A model generated the notes under the pieces. It saw nothing but the letters and a program-made list of their open reading frames with translations. It was not told the DNA's origin and searched no databases. DNA of 64,000 nucleotides from Dehalococcoidia bacterium (GTDB taxonomy: Bacteria > Chloroflexota > Dehalococcoidia > Bin125), in NCBI GenBank assembly GCA_022828105.1, contig JAJEJC010000010.1, positions 1 to 64,000 of the forward strand, given 5' to 3'. The translations under genes and the position numbers were made by a program. Positions 45,329 through 53,626 of this stretch are shown piece by piece. Within the stretch, counting starts at the first letter, position 1, and each line of letters starts with the position of its first letter.

Positions 45329-45670
45329 ATGCCGGAAGACACGATTGAAGTGAGCGTGCGCATGGCCGACCGCGGCGAGGTCGGCTACCGGATGGTCTCG
45401 GCCTCGATCAGCAACCGCGAGGGCTCGCTGGCCGGCGCGCCCGTCGCCTTCACGATCGTTGACGGACCCGGCACCCTGGCCTCAGCCGGCGGCCGCGAGC
45501 GAACTGTCGACTCCGACGAGTGGGGCATCGCCGAGGTCAACTGGTACCCCGAGCAGCACGCCCGCTCGTCGCCCGAGGCCGACGTCGTCCAGACCGTCAC
45601 GATCAAGGCCGTCTGCGAGTCCGCCGCCGACGTCTCCCTCAACGTCGCCTCACCACTCTGGAAGCACTAG
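45329..45670 (+). CDS. Small protein with an Ig-like fold pattern
   Basis: 113 residues, mostly alternating beta-strands: VSVRMADRGEVGYRM, GAPVAFTIVDGPGTL, WGIAEVNWYP and TVTIKAVCESAADVSL. The 'VAFTIVDGPG...A...W G.A.V.' pattern resembles bacterial Ig-like (invasin/Big) domains. No signal peptide is present. The ATG is close to GTGGGG; a much longer upstream frame is a shadow of the opposite-strand gene. Divergent from the selenoprotein-like gene by 96 bases. Confidence 0.55.
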   Translation: MPEDTIEVSVRMADRGEVGYRMVSASISNREGSLAGAPVAFTIVDGPGTLASAGGRERTVDSDEWGIAEVNWYPEQHARSSPEADVVQTVTIKAVCESAADVSLNVASPLWKH

Positions 45671-45681
45671 CCAATCCAACG

Positions 45682-45730
45682 CTCCCCCCGCTCTGCGGGG
45701 GGAGATGTCACGGAGTGACAGAGGGGGGGG
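45682..45730 (+). repeat. Interspersed palindromic repeat, copy 7
   Basis: Copy with second hairpin GTCAC-GGA-GTGAC, a third sequence version of that stem. It lies 15 bases before the start of the 45746 gene, where it could affect that gene's leader. Confidence 0.9.
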
Positions 45731-45745
45731 GCCGAGGCTCCGACC

Positions 45746-46486
45746 ATGCAACGCGATCCACAACCCCCCGACCCGGACCTCCCCGCCTGGCTGCAGAAAG
45801 CCGACAGCATTCCCCAGGTCGACCCTGTTGCCGTGCTCGGCGCCGCGCCGACGCTCTTCTATCTGATCTTCAATGCCATCGCCGGCGTCCGACCCGCGAT
45901 CGCGGCCGCCGTTATCGTCGGCGTGGCGGTCTATGCGATTCAGCGTCACTACCGCCCGCAGATCACGATGGTGCGCTGGCTGATGGTCTTCAGCGTCGCC
46001 TTCAACGTCGGCTTCGGCGTCTGGGGACTGGTCGAGGGCGACGGCAAGGTCTACTGGGCCCGCGACTTCATCGACAACTTCGTGCTCGGCGGCCTCTTCC
46101 TGCTCAGCGTCTTCCTCGGCCGCCCGATCGTTAGCGCCCTCGTCCGCGAGACGTTTCCCGAGCTGCGCGAACGCATGCCGGCCGACCACCGCGTCTGGAT
46201 CCGTCTGACCATCGTCTGGGGACTCTACATCGCGCTCGCCGGCGTGCTGCGCTGGTGGATCCTCGACCAGGTCAGCGCCGGTACGTACGCATTGATCCGA
46301 CTGCCCCTCGGCTGGGGGCTCGGCCTGCTGCTGATGCTCTGGACCTTCAACAGCCTCCGCCGCGCCACGCGCGAGGTCGCCCTTGAGCGCCTGCGCCCAG
46401 ACCCCGGCGACTCAGGCCAGGAGTCTGGCCCAGCATCAGGCGATGCCGGCGAAGTGGTCGCGGATGCCGAGATCGCCGAACGCTGA
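45746..46486 (+). CDS. Membrane protein, possibly DUF3159/septation-protein-like
   Basis: 246 residues with about five or six hydrophobic helices (first APTLFYLIFNAIAGVRPAIAAAVIVGVA-type). The sequence FLLSVFLGRPIVSALVRETFPEL and the general plan resemble DUF3159-type membrane proteins of actinobacteria, but this is a pattern match from memory. The C-terminus is polar and overlaps the 3' end of the convergent dehydrogenase gene by 51 bases. Confidence 0.65.
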   Translation: MQRDPQPPDPDLPAWLQKADSIPQVDPVAVLGAAPTLFYLIFNAIAGVRPAIAAAVIVGVAVYAIQRHYRPQITMVRWLMVFSVAFNVGFGVWGLVEGDGKVYWARDFIDNFVLGGLFLLSVFLGRPIVSALVRETFPELRERMPADHRVWIRLTIVWGLYIALAGVLRWWILDQVSAGTYALIRLPLGWGLGLLLMLWTFNSLRRATREVALERLRPDPGDSGQESGPASGDAGEVVADAEIAER

Positions 46487-47521
46487 GCGGAACCACTCGA
46501 TCACCTCAGGGTGATAGGGAATGCCCCGCTCCGAGCGCTCGATCTCCTGCTCGTGCTCCTCCAGACCCGCGTAGATCACCCGCTCCTCGCCCGGCGCCGT
46601 CGGCGTCTCGCGCAGCGCCCGCAAGTACTCGTCCATGTGTCCCTTGAACTCGTCCACATCGGTGAACGAGGCGATGTTGAAGACCGTGAAATGATGCCCC
46701 ACGCCGTTGAAGCGGAACAGCGCCGAGCCCGCGCTGGCCATGATCCCGCTCAGGATGTCGATCATCACCGCCAGCGAGTAGCCCTTGTGCGACCCGATCT
46801 CGCGCGTCCCGCCCAGCGGCAGCATCAGGAACTCGTCCGGCGTCTGACCCGACTCCATCATCGGCGTCCCGTCCGCCGTCGCCACCCAACCGGGCAGCAA
46901 GTCCTCGCCCAGACGCTGCGCCAGGCGGATCTTGTTGCCCGCCACCGACGACATCGAGGCGTCGAAGATGAACGGCGCTTCCTCGTTGGCCGGCGCGGCG
47001 ATACTCATCGGATTCAGCCCAACCATCGCCTGCGCCCCGTGCGTCGGCGCGACCAACAGCCCGCCGACCGTCATCGAGAGCCCGATCATGTCGTGCTCCA
47101 GCGCCATCTGCGCGTGATAGGCCGCTGCGCCGAAGTGTCGCCCGTTGTTGCAGACCACCGTCGCCACGCCCTGGTTGCGCGCCTTCTCGATCGCCAGCTC
47201 CATCGCCTGCGGACCGACCGTCAGGCCCAGACCGCGGTCGCAATCGATCGTCGCCGCCGCCGGCACGTCGCGCTCGACGGTCCAGTTCGGCGTCGGGTTG
47301 ATCTCGCCAGCCTGGATGCCCGAGACGTACGCGCGCAGCATGTTCGAGACGCCGTGCGAGTCGATCCCACGCAGGTCGGCGTAGAGCAGCGTGTCGGTGC
47401 TGCGCGCCGCGTCGTCCTCGGGCATGCCCAGCGTGGTGAAGATCTCGTGCACCGCGCCGCGCATCGCATCTCCGGGCACGCGCACGGCGATCTCTTCGGG
47501 AACGGCAAACTGCTTCAGCAT
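46436..47521 (-). CDS. Malate/L-lactate dehydrogenase family (Ldh_2) oxidoreductase
   Basis: 361 residues. NAD(P)-dependent family also containing sulfolactate, ureidoglycolate and 2,3-diketogulonate dehydrogenases. Seen: ADLRGIDSHGVSNMLRAY (catalytic His), GRHFGAAAYHAQMAL, GLNPMSIAAPA, FDASMSSVAGNKI and IGSHKGYSLAVMIDILSG. The specific 2-hydroxy acid is not determinable. It shares 51 bases with the convergent membrane-protein gene; the chosen start MLKQF is the best placed, preceded by GAGG. Confidence 0.9.
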   Translation of the reverse strand: MLKQFAVPEEIAVRVPGDAMRGAVHEIFTTLGMPEDDAARSTDTLLYADLRGIDSHGVSNMLRAYVSGIQAGEINPTPNWTVERDVPAAATIDCDRGLGLTVGPQAMELAIEKARNQGVATVVCNNGRHFGAAAYHAQMALEHDMIGLSMTVGGLLVAPTHGAQAMVGLNPMSIAAPANEEAPFIFDASMSSVAGNKIRLAQRLGEDLLPGWVATADGTPMMESGQTPDEFLMLPLGGTREIGSHKGYSLAVMIDILSGIMASAGSALFRFNGVGHHFTVFNIASFTDVDEFKGHMDEYLRALRETPTAPGEERVIYAGLEEHEQEIERSERGIPYHPEVIEWFRSAFGDLGIRDHFAGIA

Positions 47522-47743
47522 GATCGAACTCCTCGGCACTGATTCCTGCGCAGGCTACCGCCGATCTGAGACCTGCTTGTCAAGCGAAGTGTGCCGCATG
47601 AGCGCTTTGTGGGCGCGTTGTCCGGTGTTCGCCGTTCGCTCGTTCCACGCGTCACAAAGCGGCATAGCGTCGGAAGTGAAGGGATCGGACCGACGGCGCG
47701 GTGCCGTCAGCCGGACTTCAATCAATCGCGAGGAGCGCGCCCC

Positions 47744-47995
47744 ATGATTGCCCCGACCGACCCTAACCCGTTCGCACCCAGCACGGCCGCCGAGCGGCAG
47801 GCGCGGGAGTCGCACATGCGCGAGGTCGCTCGCCGCCGCTGGGAGGCGCAGCAGGAGCAGCGCCGCCGCCGCCAGCGCCGGCTCTCCCTGGACCGCGTCA
47901 AGCTGATCCGCGAACTCCGCCCCGGCCGAGCCGTCGCCGGCTCCCTCTCCCCCGTCTACAACATGTTCAACGACCACTTCCTCCGCCGCCGCTAA
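47744..47995 (+). CDS. Small Arg-rich hypothetical protein
   Basis: 83 residues. A short N-terminus rich in Pro/Asn, a charged helix (RQARESHMREVARRRWEAQQEQRRRRQRR, likely coiled or nucleic-acid-binding), and SPVYNMFNDHFLRRR at the end. No family recognised. RBS CGAGGAG precedes the ATG, and a strong terminator follows 25 bases after the stop, which supports a real gene. Confidence 0.55.
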   Translation: MIAPTDPNPFAPSTAAERQARESHMREVARRRWEAQQEQRRRRQRRLSLDRVKLIRELRPGRAVAGSLSPVYNMFNDHFLRRR

Positions 47996-48020
47996 CCCAG
48001 CCGACACGAGGAATCCAGCC

Positions 48021-48048
48021 AAAGGGCGACCCACATGGGTCGCCCTTT
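48021..48048. terminator. Bidirectional intrinsic terminator
   Basis: Perfect 12-bp stem AAAGGGCGACCC/GGGTCGCCCTTT around a four-base loop (ACAT), with A and T ends on both sides. It lies between convergent genes ending at 47995 (+) and 48071 (-), so it can serve both. Confidence 0.85.
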
Positions 48049-48070
48049 GCCGATTCTGAGTGCGCAATGC

Positions 48071-50224
48071 TCACTCCAGCCAATCGGGACAAGCGAAAAC
48101 GCCGCCAAGATTCTGGCCACCGATAGCGAGCCACTTGCCATCTGATGACCAGGCGGCCCGATGCCGCAACACGCCCTCGCTCGCAGGGTCTCGGCAGGTG
48201 TTGGCGATGTTGACCAACCCGAGGTGGTTGCCGTCTCGGTCGACAACGATTAGGTGCGAGCTGTTCCACGCCCTCATGGCCAACCCGTCCGTCAGATCGA
48301 AGCTGTCCGACGCGAAGTGATTCATGGTCCCGTCATGATTCCAGCCGTAGTTGTCGCGCAAGCCTCTGTGCCAGGCACGTCCTCCGATATCCACATGAAT
48401 ACCTTCACTGGTTGCCGTATCGACAAGTATCAGAGCCGCGATAAACCACCGCCATCTGATCACAGCGCTGACCCGCCCCTCACACCACACCGCTTCGATG
48501 TCGATGCTGTCCAAATCGTCGCGGTAATCCTTAAGCAGGCTCGCAAGTCTGGACTGAACTGGGTCGCTCGATTCAAATTCCACTATTCGTATCTCGTGGT
48601 GAACAGCGTCGTAAGTCCAGAAGTCTCCAGCGACCAAGTCAACGAACAGAGCGTGTTTATCGCCGTACGACCAACTCGTCAGAAGTCTCTCACTCAGATC
48701 TCCTCCGCCGGTAGCTGTGCGAAACAGATCGGCGCCTTCGCTCCGCTCCCACGACCAGGTGGAATCGCTGACGCCGAGAAACTCGCCGTCTAGCGAGAAC
48801 ACCAACTCGCCCCCTCTAGATTCACCGCTCGCGTCGGTGCAACTCCCAGGTGCGGCAATCGTGCTGTCGCCTCGAAGCTCCCAGGGATTGTCGTAGCCCC
48901 CGGGGTATGGAAGTGTCATTACACAGTCGAGGTCCCCGAGCACGTGCGACCCAAGCTGGTCGAAGACTGCGACGCGGCCATCTACGTGCAGGATTATGGA
49001 GGTTGGTACGACATACTCCCGACCTGGCACAAAGACCGAGAACGCGACAGCTTGGCTATTGGGAGCCCACTCCGGAGCAAGGAACCAGTTGCTGTTCCAC
49101 ACCGAATCTGCTGTGAGCCCGTGGTTGCGCACTTGCGCAAGCAGCGACACCGGCGCTGAACCATTGAGCGGCAGAATGAGGGCATAGTGCCCTTCGTCGC
49201 AGTCTGGTCCCGCCGGCAAGCATAAGTGATCGATTGCTAGATGCCGACCATCAGGAGACAGCGTCGCAAGTCCGGGCGGCCGGCGAACAAACTCCAACTG
49301 GTCCGTCTCCGGACGCCACTGCCAGATGTACTCGTCGTTGTGGGCGAGGAGCCAACCCCAGGGCAACCACATCCACTCGTTCGCCTTGGGCAGGATTTTG
49401 CCCTGCCCCGCTTGGAAATCGTCGCCTGGGAACACGACTGTCTCGTCGCCGATCAGCACGGGCAGGTCGTCGATCGTGATGTCGCTCGCCAGCAGGGACA
49501 CTTCGTCCTTCGGAGCGCCGAGGATCTTCGATTGCTCGTCATCGATCGCCAGCAGCCGCACCTCGGCGCCGTCCGCAGACTGGCCCATGACGCCGTACTC
49601 GACCCCTCGCCACTCGGCCAGGATTGCCGGCGCTGTCTGACGTAGCACCGACCGTTCGTCGATCTCGCCCAGATCCACCGCGGTCGACCGAATCCAACCC
49701 TCAAGCCCGTCCCCATACGAGATTCGGTACCAGCCGCCTCCGCCATATAGCACCAGCACCGACTCACCCGCCGCCACCCGATCAACCGTCGGCCAGGCCA
49801 GTCCCGGCCGCACGCGCACATCTGCATCCGCAAGCACAACCCCCGGCACGTCGGTCAGGCCCTCCGCCGGTTCCTCGTCCGCCGGCTCGATTTCCTCGCT
49901 CTCTGTCTGAGCCGATGTCGCAGCCGCCTCGGTGGATGGAGTATCGGATGCTTGCGCGTCCTCCTCCACCGTCGATCTCTCCGCCGGCACGGAGTTCTCT
50001 TCCTGTCTCGCCGGTGGTTCGACTGACTCCGCAGCCGGATCAGGGTCGTCGGCCCGCGCCATCGATTGCGCCGCCGATTGCCCTTGAGCTTCCTGTTCCC
50101 CTGCCGTTCCCGCCACCTGCTGTGGCTGAGCCTGTGGCTCCGACACCGAATCCAGCTCCTCGCCCCCGCATGCCGATACGGCCAGTGCAAGCACAACCAA
50201 ACGGCAAAGCCACAGCACCCTCAT
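48071..50224 (-). CDS. Large lipoprotein with SH3 domain and propeller-like repeats
   Basis: 717 residues. Signal peptide and lipobox ALAVSACGGE (Cys19). A disordered, acidic linker of about 100 residues rich in Glu, Ala and Ser. Then a bacterial SH3-like domain (ADVRVRPGLAWPTVDRVAAGESVLVLYGGG...GWIRSTAV). The rest has blades like TLSPDGRHLAID, APEWAPNSQAVAFSV and AAWSSDGKWLAIGG, suggesting a beta-propeller of PD40/WD40 type. SH3b domains often bind cell wall. Function unknown. The start MRVLWLC was chosen for its signal peptide; longer versions add no signal. Confidence 0.78.
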   Translation of the reverse strand: MRVLWLCRLVVLALAVSACGGEELDSVSEPQAQPQQVAGTAGEQEAQGQSAAQSMARADDPDPAAESVEPPARQEENSVPAERSTVEEDAQASDTPSTEAAATSAQTESEEIEPADEEPAEGLTDVPGVVLADADVRVRPGLAWPTVDRVAAGESVLVLYGGGGWYRISYGDGLEGWIRSTAVDLGEIDERSVLRQTAPAILAEWRGVEYGVMGQSADGAEVRLLAIDDEQSKILGAPKDEVSLLASDITIDDLPVLIGDETVVFPGDDFQAGQGKILPKANEWMWLPWGWLLAHNDEYIWQWRPETDQLEFVRRPPGLATLSPDGRHLAIDHLCLPAGPDCDEGHYALILPLNGSAPVSLLAQVRNHGLTADSVWNSNWFLAPEWAPNSQAVAFSVFVPGREYVVPTSIILHVDGRVAVFDQLGSHVLGDLDCVMTLPYPGGYDNPWELRGDSTIAAPGSCTDASGESRGGELVFSLDGEFLGVSDSTWSWERSEGADLFRTATGGGDLSERLLTSWSYGDKHALFVDLVAGDFWTYDAVHHEIRIVEFESSDPVQSRLASLLKDYRDDLDSIDIEAVWCEGRVSAVIRWRWFIAALILVDTATSEGIHVDIGGRAWHRGLRDNYGWNHDGTMNHFASDSFDLTDGLAMRAWNSSHLIVVDRDGNHLGLVNIANTCRDPASEGVLRHRAAWSSDGKWLAIGGQNLGGVFACPDWLE

Positions 50225-50324
50225 ACAGCAAGAAACGTACCGCGCTTTTGCAATGTTCCCAACCTCACCCCAACAAACCCGGATACGATCAGAACATACG
50301 TCCATCCACATCAAGGAGGCGACC

Positions 50325-50645
50325 ATGCCCAATCCCTATCACTTCCGAGCCAGAATCGACCGCCTCTGGCGACGCTCCGAGGCCCACAACCCTGGCTACA
50401 TCCGTCTCAAGGCCCTCAACACCATCCTGCGCGAGATATTCGCCCCAACCGAGCGAGCCCGCCTCAATCACGAGATGTACTTCGCCACCGACCCCTACGA
50501 CGTCGCCCGCCACCAACTCCGAGACCTCTACGACCGTGCCGACCTGTTCCCATCTCCCCCCGCAGAGCGGGGGGAGATGCCGAAGGCAGAGGGGGGCTCC
50601 CCACAAGGCGAGGAATCGCCCGAGGAAGACGACGACCCGTTGTAA
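50325..50645 (+). CDS. Small hypothetical protein with repeat-derived C-terminal segment
   Basis: 106 residues with RBS AAGGAGG. The N-terminal 75 residues look real and helical (RLWRRSEAHNPGYIRLKALNTILREI...DPYDVARHQLRDLYDRADLF). The C-terminal part SPPAERGEMPKAEGG is a translation of interspersed repeat copy 8, followed by an acidic tail (EESPEEDDD). The native protein may have ended differently before the repeat inserted. No family recognised. Divergent from the lipoprotein gene by about 100 bases. Confidence 0.6.
   Translation: MPNPYHFRARIDRLWRRSEAHNPGYIRLKALNTILREIFAPTERARLNHEMYFATDPYDVARHQLRDLYDRADLFPSPPAERGEMPKAEGGSPQGEESPEEDDDPL
50552..50596 (+). repeat. Interspersed palindromic repeat, copy 8 (inside CDS)
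   Basis: Copy within the 3' part of the 50325 gene, in frame with no stop. Second hairpin GCC-GAA-GGC. Confidence 0.9.
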
Positions 50646-50785
50646 TCGCCAATCTTCGCTCTCTTTTCGGCCGCTGTTTTTTTCTCTAGGGGTTCCCGCC
50701 ATCCCGCAGCCCCGCCGTGCCCGATAGCGCAACCGGTTGTCGAGCCCAGGCAGGTCGCTGGTACACTGCGGGCTGCGTGAATGAA

Positions 50786-50827
50786 ATCACGTGATCAAGC
50801 CATGTTCGCGCAGCGGAGCGCTGCGCG
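50786..50827. promoter_or_regulatory. Palindrome plus hairpin in the leader of the DUF35/thiolase operon
   Basis: Two symmetric signals lie within 75 bases of the DUF35 gene's GTG: the perfect 10-bp palindrome ATCACGTGAT (50786-50795) and a perfect 9-bp hairpin CGCGCAGCG-GAG-CGCTGCGCG (50807-50827). A weak promoter-like pair (TTGTCG at 50737 and TACACT at 50762, 19-base spacing) precedes them. They could be an operator and a transcript hairpin; no regulator is known. Confidence 0.4.
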
Positions 50828-50860
50828 GCCCACACGCACGATTGTTGAGAGGGGAGCGCG

Positions 50861-51283
50861 GTGGCCGACTACACCAAGCCGATTCCCAGCCCGGATCCGG
50901 TCTCGCAACCATTCTGGGACGGGGCCAAAGAGGGGAAGCTGATGCTGCCCCGCTGCGACGACTGCAACCGGGTCCACTGGTACCCGCGAGTCATCTGCCC
51001 CTTCTGCCACTCGATGAACATCGAGTGGGTCGAGGCCACCGGCCGAGGCACCATCCACACTTTCGCCGTCCAGCACAACAAGGGCCTCGTCGCCCGCGGC
51101 TGGGGCGATGAGGTGCCCTACGTCACGGCCTACATCGACCTCGCCGAGGGCGACCGCATGCTGACCGTGCTCAAGGGCGTCGACCCCAACGACCCCGACA
51201 GCATCCAGATCGGCGGCGCCGTACAGATCGAGTTCGAGGAAGCCTCCGACGACGTTCACATCCCCTTCTGGCGGCCAGTCTGA
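50861..51283 (+). CDS. DUF35 OB-fold/zinc-ribbon protein (thiolase partner)
   Basis: 140 residues, GTG start with RBS GAGAGGGGA. N-terminal helix with PFWDGAKEGKLMLPRC, a rubredoxin-like zinc ribbon (CDDC and CPFC pairs), then an OB-fold domain (GRGTIHTFAVQHN, PYVTAYIDLAEGDRML). Such proteins pair with thiolase-like enzymes next door and are thought to help form the acyl-CoA condensing/cleaving complex. The thiolase gene follows after 42 bases. Confidence 0.92.
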   Translation: MADYTKPIPSPDPVSQPFWDGAKEGKLMLPRCDDCNRVHWYPRVICPFCHSMNIEWVEATGRGTIHTFAVQHNKGLVARGWGDEVPYVTAYIDLAEGDRMLTVLKGVDPNDPDSIQIGGAVQIEFEEASDDVHIPFWRPV

Positions 51284-51325
51284 GCGCGCCAAACGACATC
51301 ACTCTGAAACACACAGGAGAATCAC

Positions 51326-52594
51326 ATGCCTGGTGAAGCATCAAAGGCCGCCGCGATCATCGGCGCCGCCGAAGCCAACGACATCGGCTACCCGCAGACG
51401 CCGAAGTCGTCCCTGACCCTCCACATCGAGGCGATCAACAACGTCTGCGACATGACCGGCATCCCGATCGCCGCCATCGACGGCATCTTCTCCGCCGGCT
51501 GGTCGCCGCAGATCGCCGAGTATCTCGGTCTGCACCCCAAGTACATCGACACCACCGCCGTCGGCGGCTGCTCATTCGAGATGCACGTGCATCACGCGCT
51601 GGCGGCAATCCACGCCGGCGTCATCAACGTCGCGCTCGTCACGCACGGCGAGATGGGCTTCAGCCAGCGCTTCACGCAGGGCAAGGGCACCGGCCGTCCG
51701 GGCGGCGCCGGCGACCCCTGGGACCCGGGCACGCAGCACACCATGGCCTACGGCCTGGGCGGCGCGCCGACCTCCTACTCGCACGCGCTCAACCGGCACA
51801 TGGCCCGCTACGGCACGACGCAGGAGGACTTCGCCGAGATCGCCGTCGTCACCCGCGAATGGGCGACCCTCAACCCCCGCGCGGTCATGTACCGCAAGGC
51901 GGGCGAGGGCGACCTGCCCCCGCTGGAGAAGGGCGAATGGGGCGGCGGCAAGCGCGGTCACACCTTCGGCGGCCCGATCACCGTCGACACCGTGATGAAC
52001 TCCCGCCCCATCTCCTGGCCGATCAAGCTGCTCGACGTCTGCCTGGTCACCGACCACGGCGGCGCGGTCCTGATCACCGGCCCCGAGCTGGCCAGGACCT
52101 CCAAGACCCCGCCCGTCTGGATCGCCGGCGCGGGCGAGTCGATCTCGCACTGGAACATGCTCGAAATGGGCGAGTTCACCAAGACCTCCGCCGGCCGCTC
52201 GGCGGCCGCGGCCTACAAGATGGCCGGAATGGGTCCCGAAGACATGGAAATGGCCATGATCTACGACTCATTCACGGTCACTGCCGGGATCACCGCTGAA
52301 ATGCTCGGCCTCGCCCCCGAGGGCGAAGGCTTCCGGCTCTGGAAGGACCGCCACGCGGCTCCGGGCGGTCGGCTGCCGATCAACACCAACGGCGGCGGAC
52401 TCAGCTTCAACCACTCCGGCATGTACGGCATGCAGCTCCTGGTCGAGGCCTACCGCCAGCTCTCCGGCACCGCCGAGGACGACGGCTTCTCCGGCGACCC
52501 GGGCAAGCAGACCAGCGCCCGAAGCTGCGTCGTCAACGGCACCGGCGGCTCCCTTTCGACGACCGGCACGCTCGTCCTCGTCTCCGACGACTAA
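51326..52594 (+). CDS. SCP2-type thiolase-family protein
   Basis: 422 residues. Thiolase fold: N-terminal AIIGAAEANDIGY, VGGCSFEMHVHHALAAI (nucleophile region), ALVTHGEMG, LLDVCLVTDHGGAVLI, MIYDSFTVTAGITAE, and INTNGGGLSFNHSGMYGMQLLVEAYRQL with ARSCVVNGTGGSLSTTGTLVL. With the DUF35 partner it probably cleaves or condenses a beta-ketoacyl-CoA. Residues about 191-215 (GEGDLPPLEKGEWGGGKRG) are an extra loop between the helix ending NPRAVMYRK and PITVDTVMNSRPIS, not expected in the family and similar to translated palindromic repeats. Confidence 0.9.
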   Translation: MPGEASKAAAIIGAAEANDIGYPQTPKSSLTLHIEAINNVCDMTGIPIAAIDGIFSAGWSPQIAEYLGLHPKYIDTTAVGGCSFEMHVHHALAAIHAGVINVALVTHGEMGFSQRFTQGKGTGRPGGAGDPWDPGTQHTMAYGLGGAPTSYSHALNRHMARYGTTQEDFAEIAVVTREWATLNPRAVMYRKAGEGDLPPLEKGEWGGGKRGHTFGGPITVDTVMNSRPISWPIKLLDVCLVTDHGGAVLITGPELARTSKTPPVWIAGAGESISHWNMLEMGEFTKTSAGRSAAAAYKMAGMGPEDMEMAMIYDSFTVTAGITAEMLGLAPEGEGFRLWKDRHAAPGGRLPINTNGGGLSFNHSGMYGMQLLVEAYRQLSGTAEDDGFSGDPGKQTSARSCVVNGTGGSLSTTGTLVLVSDD

Positions 52595-52606
52595 TGCACG
52601 CCTCCC

Positions 52607-52646
52607 CTCCCTTCTCCCTCTCCCCGAGGGAGAGGGTTGGGGCGAG
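52607..52646 (+). repeat. Palindrome of a second repeat type
   Basis: TTCTCCCTCTCCCCGAGGGA followed by GAGGGTTGGGGCGAGG. It is a C/G-rich inverted repeat distinct from the eight-copy family (no GATGCCGAAGGC part). It lies between the thiolase stop and the TPP riboswitch and may also act as a terminator for the thiolase operon. Confidence 0.6.
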
Positions 52647-52687
52647 GCCCTACTGCCGTTCCGCTGTGTTAACCTGACCCACAACAA

Positions 52688-52778
52688 AGCCGGGGTGGTC
52701 CACCGTCGAGACGACGGGTCCAGGGCCTGAGAACACACCCGCCGAACCTGATCCGGGTAATGCCGGCGCAGGGAGCGC
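52688..52778 (+). promoter_or_regulatory. TPP riboswitch
   Basis: The aptamer core is visible: CTGAGA (52727-52732), then ACCCGCCGAACCTGATC and GGGTAATGCCGGCGCAGGGA, matching the pyrimidine- and pyrophosphate-sensing arms of the thiamine pyrophosphate riboswitch. About 57 bases later comes the thiD ATG; between them CCCC (52815-52818) can pair with GGGG (52824-52827) that overlaps the likely Shine-Dalgarno, suggesting translational control of the thiamine operon when TPP is abundant. Confidence 0.95.
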
Positions 52779-52834
52779 AGCGAACTTCAGGCCCGCCCAA
52801 CCAACCGACGACCGCCCCACAGCGGGGACTCGTA

Positions 52835-53626
52835 ATGCGCGTCGTCTGTTCCATCGCCGGATCCGACTCCTCCGCCGGCGCCGGTATCCAGGCCGACCTC
52901 AAGTCGATCACAGCCAATGGCGCGTATGCCGCCACGGTGATCACCGCAGTGACCGCGCAGAACACGCTCGGCGTCCAGGGCGCCTGGCCGCTCCCGCTCG
53001 AGTCGGTTGCAGAGCAGATCGCATCCGTCTTCGACGACCTCGACATCGCCGGCGTCAAGACGGGCATGCTGGGCGGCTCGGACATGATCGAGCTGGTCGC
53101 CCGGGAACTTGAGCATCGCAGGCCCCCGTTCGTCGTGGTCGACCCGGTGATGATCTCCAAGACCGGGTTCGCGCTGCTCGCAGAAGACGCCGCCTCGACC
53201 CTGCGCGACCGCCTGCTGCCGCTGGCGACGCTCGTGACGCCCAACGTGCACGAGGCGGAGGCGCTGACCGAACTGTCGATCAAGACCGTTGACGACGCGC
53301 AGCAGGCCGGCGAGCTGCTGGTCGAGGCCGGAGCCTCGGCCGCGCTGGTCAAGGGCGGCCACCTGGAAGGCGCGCCGGCAACGGACGTGCTCGTCACTAG
53401 GGACTCGATCGAGATCTTCGAGGGCGAGTGGATTGACCAACGCCACACCCACGGCACCGGATGCACCTACGCCTCCGCCATTGCCGCGCGGCTCGCGCTC
53501 GGTGAAGAGTTGACGACCGCCGTCGCCAGGGCGAAGGACTACGTGACCGAGGCCATCCGCGGCGGCATCGAGATCGGCGGCGGCGTCGGTCCGACCGATC
53601 ACTTCTGGATGACGCGCGATGACTGA
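52835..53626 (+). CDS. thiD: Hydroxymethylpyrimidine/phosphomethylpyrimidine kinase
   Basis: 263 residues. Phosphorylates HMP and HMP-P to HMP-PP for thiamine assembly. Seen: AGSDSSAGAGIQADLKSI, VTAVTAQNTLGV, VKTGMLGG, VVVDPVMISKTG, VTPNVHEAEAL, VKGGHLEG and the anion hole/base motif HTHGTGCTYASAIAARLA. First gene after the TPP riboswitch; the stop overlaps the thiE start by 8 bases. Confidence 0.97.
   Translation: MRVVCSIAGSDSSAGAGIQADLKSITANGAYAATVITAVTAQNTLGVQGAWPLPLESVAEQIASVFDDLDIAGVKTGMLGGSDMIELVARELEHRRPPFVVVDPVMISKTGFALLAEDAASTLRDRLLPLATLVTPNVHEAEALTELSIKTVDDAQQAGELLVEAGASAALVKGGHLEGAPATDVLVTRDSIEIFEGEWIDQRHTHGTGCTYASAIAARLALGEELTTAVARAKDYVTEAIRGGIEIGGGVGPTDHFWMTRDD

Noticed and set aside
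47522-47743. Possible gene in the gap before the small Arg-rich protein
   Set aside because: The frames there lack RBS and domain signal; the gap seems to hold only leader sequence.
49624-50727. Pro/Arg-rich plus-strand frame
   Set aside because: Low-complexity shadow of the acidic linker of the lipoprotein gene; no RBS and no domain.
50737-50767. Promoter for the DUF35 gene (TTGTCG, TACACT)
   Set aside because: Spacing of 19 and poor -35 match make it too weak for its own entry; mentioned only within the leader entry.
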